NCBI RefSeq assembly: GCF_047124445.1
Contig: NZ_CP138921.1
Location: forward strand, 744,001-808,000
DNA length: 64,000 nt
Origin: Shimia sp047124445
GTDB taxonomy: Bacteria > Pseudomonadota > Alphaproteobacteria > Rhodobacterales > Rhodobacteraceae
Reading direction: 5' to 3'
The position numbers and the translations under genes are program-made. Positions 1-8,853 of the stretch are shown here, piece after piece (position 1 is the first letter of the stretch; each line of letters starts with the position of its first letter). A model generated the notes under the pieces. It was given only the letters and a program-made list of their open reading frames with translations, searched no databases and was not told the DNA's origin.

Positions 1-1011
1 ACCGCTGACCCGGTTGTCGCCGATGGCCGCATCTTCACAGTGGACGCCGAAGCGACCGTCACCGCCACCACCACCGGCGGGCAAACGGTGTGGTCCCGCG
101 ATCTGACGCCGCCCAACGACAAGGCAGGCCAAGCCTCCACCGGCGGTCTGGCCTATGGCAAAGGCAAGCTTTTTGTCACCACAGGGTTTGGCAGCATCCG
201 CGCGCTGGACCCCGCAACCGGCGCAGATCTGTGGGAGCAGAAATTCCAGGCCGTCGGCAGTGGCACCCCCACGGTCTACGGCGATTTGGTCTATGTGGTG
301 TCTGGTGATGCAACCGCTTGGGCGCTGGAAGTTGAGACCGGCAAAATTGCCTGGCAGCTTCTGTCCATTCCTAACGTTCAAAACGTGCAAAGCCCGGCGG
401 CTCCAGCCATAACGGACCGACTGGCGATTTTCCCCTATGGCTCTGGTGAAATCCAGGCGGCCTTCCGCCGTGGCGGCGTGTCCCGCTGGACTGCCGGACT
501 GTCGGACACCCGTCCGGGCCGCGCTGTGAACACCGTGGGCGACATCTCCGGCGACCCTGTAGTTGTCGGGGACACCATCTATGTGGCGAACCATTCCGGA
601 CGCATGGCCGCCTTTGAGACCGAAACCGGCGTGCGCAAATGGACCGCAGATCACGGCGCGCTTAGCCCTGTGTTCCCGGCAGGCGGGTCGCTCTTCCTGG
701 TGTCGGAAACCAATGAGCTGTTGCGTCTGGATGCGCGTGACGGCACCCGCATCTGGGGCCAGACCCTGCCGCAGTTCATCAAGGACAAACCCAAAAAACA
801 ATCCGCCGTGCACGCGCATTACGGGCCGATCCTGGCGGGCGGGCAGTTGGTTGTGCCCTCCACCGACGAGGTGGTGCGCTTCTACAACCCGCGCAACGGT
901 CTCTTGACCCACACCGTCGCGTTGCCCCACGGCGCAGCCACCAATCCGGTTGTGGCAGGCGGTGTTTTGTATGTGGTCAACCGCAAAGGCGAATTGTACG
1001 CTTTCCGTTGA
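1..1011 (+). CDS. bamB: BamB-like PQQ/beta-propeller repeat outer-membrane assembly protein, 5' truncated
   Basis: The frame is open from the first base, so the start and signal peptide lie outside the window. The visible part (about 337 residues) is made of repeated beta-propeller blades with motifs such as LDPATGADLWEQ, LEVETGKIAWQ, FETETGVRKW and LDARDGTRIWG, the tryptophan-docking pattern of PQQ-like repeats. No catalytic motif is seen. BamB is the propeller lipoprotein of the BAM complex that inserts outer-membrane beta-barrels. The gene is followed 48 bases later by der, matching the bamB-der order known in many proteobacteria. That synteny is the main reason for preferring BamB over a PQQ dehydrogenase-like fragment. 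Confidence 0.8.
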   Translation, partial: TADPVVADGRIFTVDAEATVTATTTGGQTVWSRDLTPPNDKAGQASTGGLAYGKGKLFVTTGFGSIRALDPATGADLWEQKFQAVGSGTPTVYGDLVYVVSGDATAWALEVETGKIAWQLLSIPNVQNVQSPAAPAITDRLAIFPYGSGEIQAAFRRGGVSRWTAGLSDTRPGRAVNTVGDISGDPVVVGDTIYVANHSGRMAAFETETGVRKWTADHGALSPVFPAGGSLFLVSETNELLRLDARDGTRIWGQTLPQFIKDKPKKQSAVHAHYGPILAGGQLVVPSTDEVVRFYNPRNGLLTHTVALPHGAATNPVVAGGVLYVVNRKGELYAFR

Positions 1012-1059
1012 CGCAATAATGCTGTATCGGGGCGACTTCAGACGTTCCGGAGATCTGTC

Positions 1060-2553
1060 ATGAGTTTCACGCTCGCCATTGTGGGCCGCCCAAACGTGGG
1101 CAAATCCACGCTGTTCAACCGCCTTGTGGGCAAAAAGCTGGCTTTGGTCGACGACCAGCCGGGCGTTACGCGCGACCTGCGCGAAGGCGATGCCAAACTG
1201 GCGGACTTGCGGTTCACCGTGATTGACACGGCCGGTCTGGAAGATGCCACCGACGACAGCCTCGAAGGCCGCATGCGCCGCTTGACAGAACGCGCGGTGG
1301 ACATGGCGGACATCTGCCTCTTCATGATGGATGCGCGCGCGGGCGTGACACCCACCGACATGATCTTTGCCGAGATCCTGCGCAAAAAGTCCGCCCACGT
1401 GCTGCTGGCCGCCAACAAAGGCGAAGGCAAAGCCGCCGATGCTGGGGTGCTTGACGCCTATTCGTTGGGCCTTGGTGAACCGATCCGCCTGTCCGCGGAG
1501 CACGGCGAAGGTCTCAATGATCTCTATGCGCAGCTCATGCCCATTGCCGATGAATTTGCTAAACGTCAAAAGGCGTTGGATGATGAAGTTGAAGTAGATG
1601 TGGAGCTTGAAGAGGACGGCGATTGGGATGACGAGTTCGACGAAGGCGGTTTGCGTCCGAGCGAGCAGATCACCGAGAACAAGCCGCTGCAAATCGCGGT
1701 GGTTGGCCGCCCGAACGCGGGTAAATCCACGCTGATCAACAAGATCATTGGCGAGGATCGTTTGCTGACCGGTCCCGAAGCAGGCATCACCCGCGATGCG
1801 ATCTCGCTGCGCACCGAATGGGACGGCACCCATATGCGGATTTTTGACACCGCCGGGATGCGCAAGAAAGCCAAGGTGCAAGACAAGCTGGAAAAGCTCT
1901 CCGTTGGAGACGGTCTGCGGGCGGTGAAATTCGCCGAAGTTGTTGTGGTGCTACTGGACGCGGCGATTCCCTTTGAACAGCAAGACCTGCGCATCGCCGA
2001 TCTCGCCGAGCGCGAAGGCCGTGCCGTGGTGGTCGCGGTGAACAAATGGGACGTTGAAGAGCACAAGCAGGAAAAACTGCGCGAGCTCAAAGAGGCCTTC
2101 AACCGGCTTCTGCCGCAGCTGCGCGGCGCGCCTTTGATCACGGTATCCGCCAAAACCGGTCGCGGTCTTGAGCGTCTGAACCAAGCGATCCTGGATGCCT
2201 ATGATACTTGGAACCGCCGCATTCCAACGGCCGCGCTGAACCGCTGGCTGGTGGAGATGTTGCAGCAACACCCGCCGCCCGCGCCACAGGGCAAGCGCAT
2301 CAAGCTGCGCTATATGACACAGGCCAAAACCCGTCCGCCGGGCTTTGTGGTGATGTGTTCCCATCCGGACAAGCTGCCGGCCAGCTATTCGCGCTACCTT
2401 GTGAACGGCCTGCGTGAGACCTTTGACATGCCGGGCACGCCCATCCGCCTAACCATGCGCGGGCAGGGGGATAAGAACCCCTATAAGGGCAAGAAAAAGT
2501 CCACACCGTCGCGTCTGCGTAAGCATATCAAGGGCCGTGACGCGGGCTTTTGA
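1060..2553 (+). CDS. der: Ribosome biogenesis GTPase Der (EngA)
   Basis: Double-domain GTPase needed for 50S subunit maturation. The first P-loop GRPNVGKST is at residues 9-17 with DTAG at 56-59; the second P-loop GRPNAGKST is at about 216-224 with DTAG at 263-266 and NKWD at 328-331. The first domain has NKGE at the NKxD position. An acidic linker (about residues 173-197, rich in Glu and Asp) joins the domains, and a basic KH-like C-terminal domain ends in a Lys/Arg-rich tail. The length of 497 residues fits the family. GGAG lies upstream of the ATG. It probably shares a transcript with the propeller gene before it. Confidence 0.97.
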   Translation: MSFTLAIVGRPNVGKSTLFNRLVGKKLALVDDQPGVTRDLREGDAKLADLRFTVIDTAGLEDATDDSLEGRMRRLTERAVDMADICLFMMDARAGVTPTDMIFAEILRKKSAHVLLAANKGEGKAADAGVLDAYSLGLGEPIRLSAEHGEGLNDLYAQLMPIADEFAKRQKALDDEVEVDVELEEDGDWDDEFDEGGLRPSEQITENKPLQIAVVGRPNAGKSTLINKIIGEDRLLTGPEAGITRDAISLRTEWDGTHMRIFDTAGMRKKAKVQDKLEKLSVGDGLRAVKFAEVVVVLLDAAIPFEQQDLRIADLAEREGRAVVVAVNKWDVEEHKQEKLRELKEAFNRLLPQLRGAPLITVSAKTGRGLERLNQAILDAYDTWNRRIPTAALNRWLVEMLQQHPPPAPQGKRIKLRYMTQAKTRPPGFVVMCSHPDKLPASYSRYLVNGLRETFDMPGTPIRLTMRGQGDKNPYKGKKKSTPSRLRKHIKGRDAGF

Positions 2554-2587
2554 TCCGCAAATCAGGTCTGAATTTGGAACTCTTCAT

Positions 2588-2614
2588 GTCGCCGCGCAGC
2601 CCCTGTGCGGCGAC
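2588..2614 (+). terminator. GC-rich hairpin after der
   Basis: GTCGCCGC and GCGGCGAC form a perfect 8-bp stem, extended by further pairs around a short loop, 34 bases after the der stop. There is no T-tract behind it, so it may be a weak or Rho-assisted terminator or an mRNA 3'-end stabiliser. Confidence 0.4.
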
Positions 2615-2758
2615 AGGTGCATTGTGGCGTCATAAATTCGCGTTATAGTCTTGTTAAGTGGTCCGAAATTTTGCGGCTCACGTAGGCATTCATACCTAGG
2701 CACAGTGTCCCCAGGCACGGCTCAGGCGGAAATACTGATTTGAAGAGAGAGGTTTGCG

Positions 2759-3739
2759 ATGGAGATTCGCGAGCGCTTGAAAGAATTCACTGTGCAAGAC
2801 GACCGCCTTGGTGCGGTCAGCTTTTTTGGCACCTTTGCGTTCTATTTTGCCACGCTTTATCTGGCGATTGCCAATCAGGGTACGTGGTACATTCTGATCC
2901 CTATGATGGCGCTCAACGGGCTTTCTGCCGTGCGATTGTATGTGTTGCAGCATGACACCGGCCACGCCTCGCTGTTCAAAAGCCGCAAGCACAACGATTG
3001 GGCGGGCGAAGCGCTGTCGGTGGTGACCTTTGCGCCCTACGCGGCCATGCGCCACAATCACAACATGCATCACAGCCACCTTGGCAATTTGGAGCATCGC
3101 GAGACCGGTGAAATCCACACCATGACCCTGCGGGAATGGAACGAGGCCGGGTTTTGGGAACGCCTGCAATACCGGCTCTACCGCAATCCCTTTGTGCTGA
3201 TCCCTCTGGGCAGTCTGTTCACCTATTTCATCCGCTACCGCTGGCCCAAAAATGCCCACACCATGTGGAAATCGGTGCTGCTGCACAACCTGGCGATTTT
3301 TGCCTACATGGGCGTGCTCTATGCGCTGGCCGGTTGGAACGGTGTGCTAATCTGGTTCCTGGCGTCCTTCTTTGGCGGCATGGTTGGGGTCTTCATGGTC
3401 TACCTACAGCATAATTTTGAGGACACCTATTGGGACCGCCGTCCCGATCTGGACCCGCGTCTGGCGGCGCTGCAAGGCTCGTCAGCCTTGGATCTTGGCT
3501 GGTGGATGGATCTGGCATCGGCGAACATCGCCTACCACGACATCCACCACTTCAACGCCCGCATCCCGCATTACAACCTGCGCAAATGTCACCAGATGAT
3601 CCGCGACGAATACGACCTGCCCACCATCGAGTGGCCGGAGGCGATCCGGTCGTTTTCGCTCAAGCTGTGGGACGAAGAGCAGGAGCGCTTGGTACCCTTT
3701 CCCAAGAACCAGCCGCAAGGCGCGGTGCCGGCGGAGTAG
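2759..3739 (+). CDS. Membrane fatty acid desaturase family protein
   Basis: The 326-residue integral membrane protein has the three histidine boxes of the di-iron desaturase/hydroxylase superfamily: HDTGH at residues 65-69, HNMHH at 101-105 and HDIHH at 260-264. Hydrophobic segments lie at about 20-60 and 175-215. Such enzymes use O2 and two electrons to introduce a double bond or hydroxyl into a lipid acyl chain. The substrate and regiospecificity cannot be read from sequence. GAGAGAGG precedes the ATG closely. The gene stands alone between der and the convergent serS, with a shared terminator on its 3' side. Confidence 0.85.
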   Translation: MEIRERLKEFTVQDDRLGAVSFFGTFAFYFATLYLAIANQGTWYILIPMMALNGLSAVRLYVLQHDTGHASLFKSRKHNDWAGEALSVVTFAPYAAMRHNHNMHHSHLGNLEHRETGEIHTMTLREWNEAGFWERLQYRLYRNPFVLIPLGSLFTYFIRYRWPKNAHTMWKSVLLHNLAIFAYMGVLYALAGWNGVLIWFLASFFGGMVGVFMVYLQHNFEDTYWDRRPDLDPRLAALQGSSALDLGWWMDLASANIAYHDIHHFNARIPHYNLRKCHQMIRDEYDLPTIEWPEAIRSFSLKLWDEEQERLVPFPKNQPQGAVPAE

Positions 3740-3740
3740 G

Positions 3741-3790
3741 CCGGGGGCCAGCCCCCGGACCCCCTGGATATTTGGGGACAGATGAAAAAA
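3741..3790 (+). repeat. Dispersed composite intergenic element, copy 1
   Basis: It starts with a perfect inverted repeat CCGGGGGC-CA-GCCCCCGG directly after the desaturase stop, followed by CTGGATATTTGGGGACAGAT and GAA. The GGATATTT...ATGAA part recurs at 10989 and 61655 and, weaker, at 57901. All copies lie at gene ends. Confidence 0.6.
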
Positions 3791-3815
3791 GCGCGGCTCC
3801 ATTGGGCCGCGCTTT
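3788..3815. terminator. Bidirectional terminator between the desaturase gene and serS
   Basis: AAAGCGCGGC and GCCGCGCTTT form a perfect 10-bp stem with an 8-base loop. It has an A-tract on the left and a T-rich flank on the right, so it can serve the convergent genes on both strands. Confidence 0.8.
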
Positions 3816-3838
3816 GCTTTGTTTTCTGTTGCTGGGGC

Positions 3839-5131
3839 TTAAACCAGCTTGCCGTCCGCGCTCAACGTGGATTTGCCACCCAGATACGGCACCAGCGCCT
3901 CTGGCAATACAACCGAGCCATCCGCCTGCTGGCCGTTCTCCAGAACCGCAATCAGACAGCGGCCTACGGCAAGACCGGAGCCGTTCAGCGTGTGCACATA
4001 CTCGGGCTTGCCGCCATCTGCCGGACGGAAGCGCGCGTTCATGCGGCGGGCTTGGAAATCACCGGTGGTGGAGACAGAGCTGATCTCACGGTAGGTGTCC
4101 TGACCCGGAATCCACGCCTCGATGTCATAGGTGCGGCGCGCGCCAAAGCCCATGTCACCGGTGCAGAGCACCACAGTGCGGTACGGAATGCCCAGCTTTT
4201 CCAGAATGCCTTCCGCACAGCCTAACATGCGCTTCTGCTCATTGTCAGACTCGTCCGGGTGGGTGATCGAGACCATTTCCACCTTCTCAAACTGGTGCTG
4301 ACGCAACATGCCGGAGGTGTCCTTGCCGGCGCTGCCTGCTTCGCTGCGGAAACACAGCGAATGCGCGGTCATGCGGATCGGCAGGGCGCTTTCGTCGAGA
4401 ATGTCGGTGGCCACGGAATAGGTGAGCGGGATTTCAGAGGTCGAGATCAACCACCAGCCGTTGGTGGTCTGATAGCTGTCCTCGGCAAATTTTGGCAGCT
4501 TATCAGTGCCATACATCGCCTCATCGCGCACCAGAACCGGTGTGTTGACTTCGGTCAGCCCATTTTCATCGACATGCACATCGATCATGAACTGCGCTAA
4601 GGCCCGGTGAATACGGGCCACAGCGCCTTTCAGCATCACAAACCGCGCGCCGGAGATTTTGGCCGCGGTTTCAAAATCCATGCTCGCGGCCACGCCGCCA
4701 ATCTCGAAGTGTTCAACCGGTGTAAAATCAAAAGACTTGGGTGTGCCCCACTGTTTGATTTCGACGTTGTCGTCCTCATCGGCACCGTTTGGAACATCGT
4801 CTGCCGGCAGGTTGGCAATGCGTGCCAACGCGTCGGTCAGCTTGGCGTCGATCTCCTTGGCCTCGTTTTGCATTGCTGCCACTTCGGATTTTTTCTCACC
4901 CACCAGTGCGCGCAGCCGTTCAAACTCGGCCTCATCACCCTTGGCTTTGGCGGCGCCAACCTCTTTGGCCGCAGCCTTTTGCGCCGCCTGAGCCGCCTCA
5001 GCCGCGCCGATTTTGGCACGCCGCTCTTCATCCAAAGCCAACAGGGAGGATGACATGGCCTCATCCCCACGGCGGGTCAGGGCGGCGTCAAAAGCGGCCG
5101 GGTTTTCGCGGATCGCTTTAATGTCATGCAT
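3839..5131 (-). CDS. serS: Seryl-tRNA synthetase
   Basis: Class II aminoacyl-tRNA synthetase that charges tRNA-Ser. The first ~100 residues form the Ala/Lys/Glu-rich coiled-coil arm that contacts the long variable arm of tRNA-Ser. The catalytic core follows, with motif 2 near [14 protein letters not shown] and motif 3 near [16 protein letters not shown]. The length (430) is normal. GGACTTGACCG lies upstream of the ATG. The gene is convergent with the desaturase gene and shares the terminator at 3788-3815. A tRNA-Ser(GGA) substrate gene is also in this window at 49927. Confidence 0.97.
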   Translation of the reverse strand: MHDIKAIRENPAAFDAALTRRGDEAMSSSLLALDEERRAKIGAAEAAQAAQKAAAKEVGAAKAKGDEAEFERLRALVGEKKSEVAAMQNEAKEIDAKLTDALARIANLPADDVPNGADEDDNVEIKQWGTPKSFDFTPVEHFEIGGVAASMDFETAAKISGARFVMLKGAVARIHRALAQFMIDVHVDENGLTEVNTPVLVRDEAMYGTDKLPKFAEDSYQTTNGWWLISTSEIPLTYSVATDILDESALPIRMTAHSLCFRSEAGSAGKDTSGMLRQHQFEKVEMVSITHPDESDNEQKRMLGCAEGILEKLGIPYRTVVLCTGDMGFGARRTYDIEAWIPGQDTYREISSVSTTGDFQARRMNARFRPADGGKPEYVHTLNGSGLAVGRCLIAVLENGQQADGSVVLPEALVPYLGGKSTLSADGKLV

Positions 5132-5217
5132 CGGTCAAGTCCTTCAGATGATGGTGATTCATAGACGCCAGTGTATGCCGGAGTGCGCTACGAAGGGGAA
5201 GGGTTGTGTTCGTTAGT

Positions 5218-5760
5218 TCATTGTCGGATTTGCGACGCGATCCAATCTCGTCTCCTTTCCTGAAATTCGTCGTATGAAATTTGTTGGTCTGGCCAATGGC
5301 TAGGTCGCTTAACCCCTTTGGGCAACTCGACGTTTACGTCGCCAAATGTGTTGTCCCAGGGCAGGTCGCCTTCGTCCAAAGATCTAAAATCCGTGTGTTT
5401 GAGAGCAGTCCCTTTGAAAGATACCTTTTTTAGTCCTGTCAGGGTGTCAAAGGTAACAGAATCCAAAATCGCGCCGTCAAAATTTGATCCTTCGAGTTTG
5501 GCTTGAGAAAAATCGACGGACCTGAGATCAGACCCCAAAAATAGTGTTTCGTTCAAGCGAGCGCCAGTGAAATCTACTAAAAACACAGATGAGCGGGATA
5601 GGTCCGCGGCGAAAAGGCTGGCGCCCATTAGCTGACTTCCCGACAGATGGCATCCGTTCAACTTGGCGCCGATTAAGTTAGCCCTAGAAAGAGAAGCATC
5701 CTCTAAGAATGTTCCAACGAGATCGGTCGAGCTGAGGTTTGTGCAATGAAGTTTTGCCAT
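5218..5760 (-). CDS. Pentapeptide-repeat C-terminal half of the interrupted gene
   Basis: This 180-residue frame consists almost entirely of A(D/N)LXX-type repeats (for example ANLIG, AKLNG, SQLMG, ASLFA, ADLSR, VDFTG, SDLRS, VDFSQ, AKLEG, SNFDG), which fold into a right-handed quadrilateral beta-helix. A non-repeat tail of about 70 residues follows, with basic and aromatic residues. Base composition is more AT-rich than the surroundings. The ATG lacks a ribosome-binding sequence, so independent translation is doubtful. It reads best as the distal part of the gene that starts at 6702. Function unknown. Confidence 0.6.
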   Translation of the reverse strand: MAKLHCTNLSSTDLVGTFLEDASLSRANLIGAKLNGCHLSGSQLMGASLFAADLSRSSVFLVDFTGARLNETLFLGSDLRSVDFSQAKLEGSNFDGAILDSVTFDTLTGLKKVSFKGTALKHTDFRSLDEGDLPWDNTFGDVNVELPKGVKRPSHWPDQQISYDEFQERRRDWIASQIRQ

Positions 5761-5817
5761 TTCAAAGTCAGTTTCGACCAGACTCGTACAATAGTGGTTT
5801 GCTCCGTCGAGCGCAGC

Positions 5818-6702
5818 TTAGCGAAACAATCCCTTGTCGAAGTCGAGACCTGAAAGATCCATACCTTGTAAATTTGCCTTTCGAAGATCTATTGAAAGTG
5901 AACTAGGTTCAACTCCGTCAATTCGGGCGAGGCGCCCGAGAACTTGGACCGCATTTTGAAGGTCAGACCGTGGTAGAGGAAGATGTTCTACCAAAGTTTC
6001 AACTTCACTCAGCCACTCGTTCACCAGTGGAAAAGGATCAACTTCTGTTTCAAAAGTCTGGGCCGCTTGAGAAGACTCGCGCACATACACACTCAACAGT
6101 CGCGAGACTCTCGCAGCTTCAATGGGCTGTTCCTTTACTAAGCCTTCAAGTCGATCAATTGCAGCGTTTCTGCGCACAATGTCGTCTTCCCAAACCGTTT
6201 CGAGCTTCCCACCGACATCCTTTGTCACTTGCCTTTGGGCGTGCAAATCTGCTGCGGCTTCCGTGATCTTTTCGTTGAAAAGCGACGCCATTGCGGTTTC
6301 TGTTTGTTCTCTCGTCAACCGCAGCCTCTGAAGCGTCACCGGCAAAATCACCACCGCGCCCAGTACCGTCGTCAGGGCGGTCAATTGCACCAACCGAAAA
6401 CGCCAGTCCCAAACACCTTGCGCATTGTCTCGTGTGGGTGGGGCTTGCATCAACACGTCCCAAATCAGGCCAAACAGTCCAGCCACCAAAAGTAGAAAGA
6501 CCAGGGACCACAAAATTGCCAGAACTATCGAGACAAAGAGGGGCAAGGAATCCATGCCAAGCTGCGCAAACGGTTTCTCAATTGGCGCTTTGACCGCTTC
6601 CTTTGCATGCTTCAGGGTTGCTTGGATCAGCAGCGCACAGACCGTGAGCCCGCCAAGGACAATCAGTCCCCAAAGCAGCATCGGCGCGTTTGTTTGCAGC
6701 AT
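5818..6702 (-). CDS. Membrane-anchored N-terminal half of the pentapeptide-repeat protein
   Basis: The 294-residue frame has three hydrophobic segments (about residues 7-29, 50-85 and 107-127). They are followed by a hydrophilic, probably helical region (about 130-255) and then the first pentapeptide units IDLRK-ANLQG-MDLSG-LDFDK-GLFR before the TAA. Proteins with this layout place the repeat beta-helix in the cytoplasm behind a membrane anchor. Biochemical roles are not established for this subfamily. It is AT-richer than serS and yajC, so the 5.2-6.7 kb block may be a later insertion between housekeeping genes. Confidence 0.65.
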   Translation of the reverse strand: MLQTNAPMLLWGLIVLGGLTVCALLIQATLKHAKEAVKAPIEKPFAQLGMDSLPLFVSIVLAILWSLVFLLLVAGLFGLIWDVLMQAPPTRDNAQGVWDWRFRLVQLTALTTVLGAVVILPVTLQRLRLTREQTETAMASLFNEKITEAAADLHAQRQVTKDVGGKLETVWEDDIVRRNAAIDRLEGLVKEQPIEAARVSRLLSVYVRESSQAAQTFETEVDPFPLVNEWLSEVETLVEHLPLPRSDLQNAVQVLGRLARIDGVEPSSLSIDLRKANLQGMDLSGLDFDKGLFR

Positions 6703-6873
6703 TTTGATAGCTCACCTGTGTCACTCGATATCAAAGTCACTCTAGGGTTGTGCCTGTGGGAGGTCTACCCGCGCATTTCCTCGCATCTCACCTTGCAACT
6801 ACGGCCCAAGCCCCATAGGTTCCCTGCGACTTTGCGGGGCACTGTGCCGCGCCATCTAGAGGGACCTTAACCT

Positions 6874-7158
6874 ATGCAAGAACTCGGTCAGTTTCTGCCG
6901 CTCATTCTGATCTTTGTGATCATGTATTTCCTGCTGATCCGCCCACAGCAGAAGAAGATGAAAGAACACCAAGCCATGGTCGCCGCCGTGCGCCGCGGCG
7001 ATCAGGTTGTGACCCAAGGTGGTCTGATCGGTAAGGTCACCAAGGTCAAAGACGACGCGGAAATCGAAGTTGAACTGGCGGAAAACGTGAAAGTGCGCGT
7101 GGTGAAATCCACCATCGCTCAGGTCACTTCCAAAACCGAACCGGCCAAAGCCGAGTAA
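6874..7158 (+). CDS. yajC: Preprotein translocase subunit YajC
   Basis: A 94-residue protein with one N-terminal membrane helix (about residues 6-22). The family-typical block follows: LIRPQQKKMKEHQAMV, then RRGDQVVTQGGLIGKV and a charged C-terminal domain. YajC associates with SecD-SecF in the inner membrane to assist Sec-dependent export. It starts the yajC-secD-secF operon, 30 bases before secD. GAGGGACC lies a few bases upstream of the ATG. Confidence 0.95.
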   Translation: MQELGQFLPLILIFVIMYFLLIRPQQKKMKEHQAMVAAVRRGDQVVTQGGLIGKVTKVKDDAEIEVELAENVKVRVVKSTIAQVTSKTEPAKAE

Positions 7159-7188
7159 CCCAAAAACAAGACCAACAGGGCATCTGAC

Positions 7189-8850
7189 ATGCTGCAAATT
7201 GACCTTTGGAAACGGGTCCTGATCTGGCTCACCTGTGTGGTGGGCCTGCTTCTGGCCATGCCAAACGCGTTTTATCCGAGGGTTGAGGCCCATAATGACG
7301 CCGTCGCGGCGATCGAAATGGGGGCCTCCGGCAACGGGCTTGAGGAGCAGGCGGCGATGTGGCCGTCTTTCCTGCCATCTCGTCTGGTGAACCTGGGTCT
7401 TGATCTGCGCGGCGGCGCGCATCTTTTGGCCGAGGTACAGGTCGAGGATGTTTATGCCGCCCGCATGACCAGCTTCTGGCCGGAAGTGCGCGACCTGCTG
7501 CGCGGCGAGCGGGCCACCATTGGCACCATCCGCCAGCAGCCTGGTCCGGACACCGAGCTACGCTTCAAAATCTCCAAGCCCGAAGCCATTCAGGAGGCCG
7601 CCAGCCTCGTGCGTGGTCTGTCGCGCCCGGTGACCTCGCTCACCGGGGCAGGGGCCAGCGATATTCTGGTGCGCACCGAAGGCGACATGATCATCGTGGA
7701 GCTGTCAGATGCGGAAAAACTCGCCTCTGATGAGCGCACGGTGCAGCAGGCGCTGGAAATCATCCGCCGCCGGATCGACGAAGTGGGTACGCGCGAGCCG
7801 ACCATTCAGCGTCAGGGCGCAGATCGTATCCTCATTCAGGTGCCGGGCATCGGCTCTGCCTCTGAGTTGAAAGAGATCATCGGCACCACCGCTCAGTTGA
7901 CGTTCAACCCGGTTGTGAGCCGCACCTCTGACGCGGAGGCGCCCGCCGGTGTAGGAAACAAAGTACTGCCGTCTATTGACGAAGAGGGCGTGTACTACAT
8001 TGTCGAAGCCGCCCCCGTTGTGACCGGCGAAGAGCTGGTGGATGCGCAGCCCAGCTTTGATCAGAACAACCGTCCGGCTGTGTCGTTCCGCTTCAACCCA
8101 ACCGGGGCGCGTAAGTTTGGCGACTACACTGCGGAAAACATCGGCAGCCCCTTTGCTATTGTGCTGGATGACGAGGTGATTTCCGCTCCTGTGATCCAGA
8201 GCCACATTCCCGGCGGCTCCGGCATCATCACCGGGCGTTTCTCTGTGGAAGAAAGCACCAACCTCGCCGTGCTGCTGCGCGCAGGCGCGCTGCCAGCGGA
8301 ACTGAACTTCCTCGAAGAACGCACCATTGGCCCGGAACTGGGCCAAGACAGCATCGAGGCAGGCCGCATTGCCTGTATCGTCGCCTTTGTGGGCGTGCTG
8401 GTCTTTATGTTCCTGAGCTACGGCACCTTTGGCGTCTTTGCCAATATCGCGCTTATCCTGAACGTCGGCCTGATCTTTGGTCTGCTGTCGCTCATCGGCG
8501 CGACGCTGACTTTGCCGGGCATTGCCGGGATCGTTTTGACCATCGGTATGGCGGTGGACGCCAACGTGCTGGTGTTTGAGCGGATCCGCGAAGAGCTGAA
8601 ATCGGCAAAGGGTCCAGCCCGCGCTATTGAGCTTGGCTATGAAAAAGCCCTGTCGGCAATTCTGGACGCCAACATCACCACCTTCATCACCGCTGTGATC
8701 CTCTTTGCCGTGGGCTCCGGCCCGGTGCGCGGCTTTGCCATCACGCTCGGCCTTGGCATCCTCACCTCGGTCTTCACCGCGATCTTTGTGACGCGTGTGC
8801 TGATCGTGATGTGGTTTGAACGCCGCCGTCCCAAGACAATCGAGGTATAA
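7189..8850 (+). CDS. secD: Protein translocase subunit SecD
   Basis: RND-superfamily proton-driven subunit that pulls translocated protein out of SecYEG. It has an N-terminal membrane helix, LGLDLRGG at about residues 69-76, and a large periplasmic P1 region including RRRIDEVGTREPTIQRQG. Five C-terminal helices follow, with GMAVDANVLVFERIREE. The length of 553 residues fits alphaproteobacterial SecD. secF starts three bases after its stop, so the two are translationally linked. Confidence 0.97.
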   Translation: MLQIDLWKRVLIWLTCVVGLLLAMPNAFYPRVEAHNDAVAAIEMGASGNGLEEQAAMWPSFLPSRLVNLGLDLRGGAHLLAEVQVEDVYAARMTSFWPEVRDLLRGERATIGTIRQQPGPDTELRFKISKPEAIQEAASLVRGLSRPVTSLTGAGASDILVRTEGDMIIVELSDAEKLASDERTVQQALEIIRRRIDEVGTREPTIQRQGADRILIQVPGIGSASELKEIIGTTAQLTFNPVVSRTSDAEAPAGVGNKVLPSIDEEGVYYIVEAAPVVTGEELVDAQPSFDQNNRPAVSFRFNPTGARKFGDYTAENIGSPFAIVLDDEVISAPVIQSHIPGGSGIITGRFSVEESTNLAVLLRAGALPAELNFLEERTIGPELGQDSIEAGRIACIVAFVGVLVFMFLSYGTFGVFANIALILNVGLIFGLLSLIGATLTLPGIAGIVLTIGMAVDANVLVFERIREELKSAKGPARAIELGYEKALSAILDANITTFITAVILFAVGSGPVRGFAITLGLGILTSVFTAIFVTRVLIVMWFERRRPKTIEV

Positions 8851-8853
8851 GCC

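Larger units (their letters stand above)
5218..6702 (-). pseudogene. Pentapeptide-repeat membrane protein gene interrupted by one in-frame TAA
   Basis: The two open frames 5818-6702 and 5218-5760 are in the same reading frame. The 19 codons between them contain no stop and translate to AALDGANHYCTSLVETDFE, which continues the five-residue repeat in register. The TAA at 5818-5820 takes exactly the fifth position of a repeat unit (GLFR-stop), so one base change would restore a single protein of about 494 residues. No Shine-Dalgarno sequence precedes the ATG of the downstream half. Either the gene is freshly broken, or the stop is read through, or the base is a sequencing error. Confidence 0.75.

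Noticed and set aside
5818..5820. Selenocysteine or pyrrolysine reading of the in-frame stop in the pentapeptide gene
   Set aside because: The codon is TAA, which is not used for either residue in known systems, and no accompanying RNA element is seen.
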